NCBI RefSeq assembly: GCF_052056485.1
Contig: NZ_CP183948.1
Location: forward strand, 868,001 to 932,000
Source of the DNA: Paenibacillus_AQ nitricinens
GTDB lineage: Bacteria > Bacillota > Bacilli > Paenibacillales > Paenibacillaceae
Length of the DNA: 64,000 nucleotides
Reading direction: 5' to 3'
Shown here one piece after another: positions 61,049-64,000 of the stretch; positions within the stretch are counted from its first letter, which is position 1; each line of letters begins with the position of its first letter. A model generated the notes under the pieces. That model saw nothing but the letters and a program-made list of their open reading frames with translations, made no database searches and had not been told where the DNA came from. Both the position numbers and the translations under genes were made by a program.

Positions 61049-61954
61049 TTAACTCTCCAGATACGTCCCAATCTGCTGGGGCAGTCCATTTAAGGCTTCT
61101 AATCGTAGGCTGTACGAAGCGCTTCTAGCATGGGTATGGACAATGACCAGCCCAGCTGCGCGCAGCGCGATAAGATGGTAGTGGATTGTGCTTTTGGAAA
61201 GTCCTACTTCACGTACGATTTCTGTGAAATTGAGCTGTTTCCCTGTGAGTAAACGAAGGATATACAGCCGGGTCTCATCCGACAATGCTCGAGTAAGGCG
61301 GAGTAGTGCAGGAGCAGGCCGTCCGGCTTCCGGAGGGAGAACATCACAAGAGTAGCTAGTGAACACGAATTCATCATACATAGAGGTGGTAACCAGTGGA
61401 CGCGCATGATATTGCGGGATGATAATGACCTGCTTCAGATGTTCGTTTGGATAAAGGCGCATGCCAGCGGTAGCTGCTTCAAACACTTCCATGTCATTAT
61501 TGCCGCTTAGCATCGCGCGTCTTGATTCGGCTTCCTGCTCAAGCCCTTTGATGATATTAGGGTCGATTCCACTGAAGTATCCCGCGTTCCATTCGCGCAG
61601 GATATCAGAAGCAGTATCCCTAAGCTCCGCAAGATTGGAGGGAACTGATTGGCCGAAACGTCCGGAAATTTCATATAGCTCTCCAGATGTTAAAGCATCG
61701 AACCAGACCAAAAAGCCCTCTACCGAACGCTCGCCCGGACAAGACCAAATATAGGGGGCCAAACTGAAATCATCAAGTTTTTTAACGACCTCTTGCATTT
61801 TACGAAGGAGCATGGGTGCGAATCTTGCCTGAACATCACGTACCCAGAGCTTACCGGAATCCATGGCAGTATGGTTCTGCTTGCTTAGAAAGGCAGTCAT
61901 ACTACTAACACATTCATACATGGGTGCAAAATCAACTTCTACTTTATAATCCAT
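61049..61954 (-). CDS. ArsR-type winged-helix regulator with long N-terminal domain
   Basis: A 301-residue regulator. The C-terminal 90 residues hold the ArsR-type winged helix (LTRALSDETRLYILRLL, NFTEIVREVGLSKSTIHYHL). The N-terminal 200 residues are a separate alpha-rich domain found in a group of Bacilli regulators and probably sense a ligand. The usual ArsR metal-binding cysteine motif near the recognition helix is absent, so a metal role is doubtful. ATG 61954 has GGAG six bases ahead; an in-frame ATG at 61966 is the alternative. It precedes the MFS gene and likely controls it and itself. Confidence 0.85.
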   Translation of the reverse strand: MDYKVEVDFAPMYECVSSMTAFLSKQNHTAMDSGKLWVRDVQARFAPMLLRKMQEVVKKLDDFSLAPYIWSCPGERSVEGFLVWFDALTSGELYEISGRFGQSVPSNLAELRDTASDILREWNAGYFSGIDPNIIKGLEQEAESRRAMLSGNNDMEVFEAATAGMRLYPNEHLKQVIIIPQYHARPLVTTSMYDEFVFTSYSCDVLPPEAGRPAPALLRLTRALSDETRLYILRLLTGKQLNFTEIVREVGLSKSTIHYHLIALRAAGLVIVHTHARSASYSLRLEALNGLPQQIGTYLES

Positions 61955-62109
61955 GAGCTGCTCCATTCTTTCAGTGAAATACTGAACTCCCTTATTGTTC
62001 TATAAATATAGAACCACTTGTCGGTTTTATTGTAAACGAACTCCTTGTTCTTTTCAATAGCCATTTCACCGAAAAATCCGAACTCAAAATAATGTTTAAA
62101 TATAATCGA

Positions 62110-62138
62110 TTGATTATATAAGTGTACGGTTATATAAT
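62110..62138 (+). promoter_or_regulatory. Sigma-A promoter of the MATE gene
   Basis: TTGATT (62110-62115) and TATAAT (62133-62138) are 17 bases apart, placing the transcript start about 30 bases before the TTG start codon. Confidence 0.7.
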
Positions 62139-62174
62139 GAATTTGATATTTAAATGAAGAAGGTGTAATTAGAC

Positions 62175-63518
62175 TTGAAGGACACAAACGATTTGACTCA
62201 GGGTCCTATAATGCCTACCTTAATGAAATTAACGCTTCCGATTATTGCGACGAATTTCATCTCTACTACTTATGGTCTAGTCGATATGATTTGGGTTGGA
62301 AGATTAGGAAGTGGTCCGGTTGCCGCGATTGGTACAGCGAGTTTTTTCATTAATCTAGCGATTGCTTTATCGACTATGGTTACGATCGGCACAGGGATTA
62401 AGGTGGCGCATTGTATGGGATCTGGTCAGTTAGAGAAGGCTAAATCTTATATAAAAAACGGATTTATGATGTCTATTTTATTAGGACTTCTCTATATGAG
62501 TTTAGTGCTATTAACCAAGAATCAGTTGATTGGTTTTTTTGATCTTGGAAGTGATGAAGTAGAGCGGATGGCTAGACAATTTCTAATGATTTCGATATTT
62601 GGATCGGTATTTTCCATTGTGAATACGTTATTCGCAACTCTCCTAAACGCTATGGGAAATAGTAAACAACCGTTTCAGATCTTCTCCATTGGTCTTATGG
62701 TTAATATTGTCCTTGATCCATTTTTGATTTTTGGCTGGGGCAGTTTTGAGGGCTGGGGAGTAGCGGGGGCGGCTATTGCAACATTAATGGCGAACATTTT
62801 GGTTACGGCTCTTTTTATCATGAAGACAAGAAAGTTAGAACTCATTTCAAGCACATCCGCGTGGGACAGTCGTCAAATGAAAGAAGTCATCCGCATGGGG
62901 CTACCAATAACGATCCAACGGGTCACCTTTACGATCATATCGATCATCATTGCCAAGATCATTGTACGATTTGGAGCGGATGCTATTGCGGTTCAAAAAG
63001 TAGGAATCCAAATTGAATCCATTTCCTATATGACCATTGGCGGACTACAGGGAGCTATTGCTGCCTTTTTTGGTCAAAATTATGGAGCACGTCGCTTCGA
63101 TCGTATGGGGCAGGGGTACCGTCAGGCCTTAATTTTAACCTCCATTTTTGGCGTGATCGTGTCGCTTCTATTTATTGCGTTCCCGCAGCAGCTATTTTCA
63201 TTGTTTTTATCAGACCAGACAAGTTTGGAATTGGGCGCAGATTATATGCGGATCATCGGTTACTCACAGGTATTCATGTGTCTGGAATTGATGACAGTAG
63301 GTGCTTTTAACGGCATGGGTCAAACCCACATTCCACCGATCTTTAGTATTTCATTTACTGCACTCCGAATTCCACTAGCCTTACTCTTATCCGAACCTTT
63401 TGGCTTGAATGGGGTGTGGATGTCGATTGCGATAAGCAGTGTTTTCAAGGGAGTTATTCTAGTGTTCTGGTTTAGAAGATCTTTGTTCAGAATGAACAGA
63501 CAGCAGGTAAACTACTAA
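62175..63518 (+). CDS. MATE family efflux transporter
   Basis: A 447-residue multidrug/toxin exporter with about twelve transmembrane helices in two related halves. Typical blocks are LPIIATNFISTTYGLVDMIWVGRLG near the N-terminus, shortened here to its recognisable pattern, and GLPITIQRVTF and GAIAAFFGQNYGARRFDRM in the second half. Export is driven by Na+ or H+. The start is TTG 62175 with AAGGTG ten bases ahead. It is divergent from the ArsR-MFS operon. The next gene, gshAB-like, begins 18 bases later and may be co-transcribed. Confidence 0.9.
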   Translation: MKDTNDLTQGPIMPTLMKLTLPIIATNFISTTYGLVDMIWVGRLGSGPVAAIGTASFFINLAIALSTMVTIGTGIKVAHCMGSGQLEKAKSYIKNGFMMSILLGLLYMSLVLLTKNQLIGFFDLGSDEVERMARQFLMISIFGSVFSIVNTLFATLLNAMGNSKQPFQIFSIGLMVNIVLDPFLIFGWGSFEGWGVAGAAIATLMANILVTALFIMKTRKLELISSTSAWDSRQMKEVIRMGLPITIQRVTFTIISIIIAKIIVRFGADAIAVQKVGIQIESISYMTIGGLQGAIAAFFGQNYGARRFDRMGQGYRQALILTSIFGVIVSLLFIAFPQQLFSLFLSDQTSLELGADYMRIIGYSQVFMCLELMTVGAFNGMGQTHIPPIFSISFTALRIPLALLLSEPFGLNGVWMSIAISSVFKGVILVFWFRRSLFRMNRQQVNY

Positions 63519-63536
63519 GCAGAGGATGAGCGTGAA

Positions 63537-64000
63537 ATGGCTTTATTAAATCGTAAACTCATACAGCTTCTAAGAGATAACCAATTAAATAAGGAGATTT
63601 TTCATGGCGAATTTGGACTAGAAAAAGAAAACGTCAGAGTGGATCCAGAAGGAAACCTTGCACTAACTCCACATCCAAAAGCCTTTGGCAACAAGCTGGA
63701 GAACCCCTATATTCAAACGGATTTTTCAGAGAGTCAGGTTGAAATGGTGACACCCTCTTTTGATTCTATTGAAGAGACTTATAACTTTCTGGAGGCGCTA
63801 CAGGATATTGTGTCGCTAGAGCTTAATGAAGAGTATCTGTGGCCGAGTAGTAATCCTCCCATGCTACCGAAGGATAAGGACATTCCCATTGCCAGAATGG
63901 GTAATCCGGTAGAGGACGAGTATAGACATCAGTTAGCCGATAAGTATGGCCGCAAAAGACAATTGCTGAGCGGGATTCATTATAATTTCTCTTTTGATGA
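63537..64000 (+). CDS. gshAB: Glutamate-cysteine ligase, GshAB type, N-terminal part
   Basis: The first 154 codons of a gene that runs off the window. The protein begins MALLNRKLIQLLRDNQL and has the ATP/substrate-binding blocks FGLEKENVRVDPEGNLALTP and TDFSESQVEMVTPSFDS, then PPMLPKDKDIPIA, all typical of glutamate-cysteine ligases, especially the fused GshAB (GshF) enzymes of Firmicutes. These make gamma-glutamylcysteine and, when fused, glutathione. Whether the glutathione synthetase half is present cannot be seen here. ATG 63537 follows GAGGATGAG, 18 bases after the MATE gene. Confidence 0.75.
   Translation, partial: MALLNRKLIQLLRDNQLNKEIFHGEFGLEKENVRVDPEGNLALTPHPKAFGNKLENPYIQTDFSESQVEMVTPSFDSIEETYNFLEALQDIVSLELNEEYLWPSSNPPMLPKDKDIPIARMGNPVEDEYRHQLADKYGRKRQLLSGIHYNFSFD

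Overview
The window reads as chromosomal DNA of a Paenibacillus-like member of the Bacillota. The signs are several binding-protein-dependent sugar importers with YesM/YesN-type or LacI-type control, strong AGGAGG ribosome binding sites with frequent GTG and TTG starts, bacillithiol genes of the yojF-bshB2 type, S-layer-homology (SLH) surface anchoring, and many intrinsic terminators. No rRNA, tRNA, insertion sequence, prophage or CRISPR array was seen. The assignment to a genus is inference.

Layout. 1-3.2 kb: the end of an NCS1 permease, a DUF917 protein and a hydantoinase/oxoprolinase subunit, apparently one operon. 3.2-6 kb: a TolB-like beta-propeller protein and a secreted copper-amine-oxidase-N-like protein. 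6.2-22.6 kb: a GH63/GH37-like glycosidase, a YesM/YesN two-component pair, a sugar ABC importer (binding protein and two permeases), a GH2 beta-galactosidase, an SDR oxidoreductase, two PLP enzymes related to but diverged from glycine decarboxylase subunits, and an MFS transporter. 22.6-26.7 kb: small membrane and lipoprotein genes, yojF-bshB2 and a PIG-V-like mannosyltransferase. 26.7-34.4 kb: a LacI regulator with visible operators, a second ABC importer, a GH13 glucosidase and sucrose phosphorylase. 34.4-35.1 kb: a YgjP-type metalloprotease. 35.2-41.7 kb: a divergent LacI regulator, a glycogen-debranching-like hydrolase and a third ABC importer. 41.9-45.3 kb: a lipoprotein, a small membrane protein, a secreted GH5 glucanase on the minus strand and an unknown protein.

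45.4-55.1 kb is the most interesting part. A cobalamin riboswitch with its own promoter and terminator precedes a 1660-residue SLH-anchored surface protein with three terpenoid-cyclase-like alpha/alpha domains and a transcobalamin-like DUF4430 domain. Next come a membrane-tethered DUF4430 protein and a complete ECF transporter: T component, fused double ATPase and S component. The layout suggests a Gram-positive vitamin B12 capture relay built from domains like those of animal intrinsic factor and transcobalamin.

55.4-64 kb: an OmpR-type two-component system with a membrane-bound class C beta-lactamase-like hydrolase, an ArsR-MFS operon, a MATE exporter, and the start of a glutamate-cysteine ligase of the GshAB type that runs off the window.

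None of the three sugar importers has its own ATPase here, so they probably share an MsmX-type ATPase encoded elsewhere. Hairpins sit between the exported first protein and the next gene in three operons, which would fit excess production of the binding protein.
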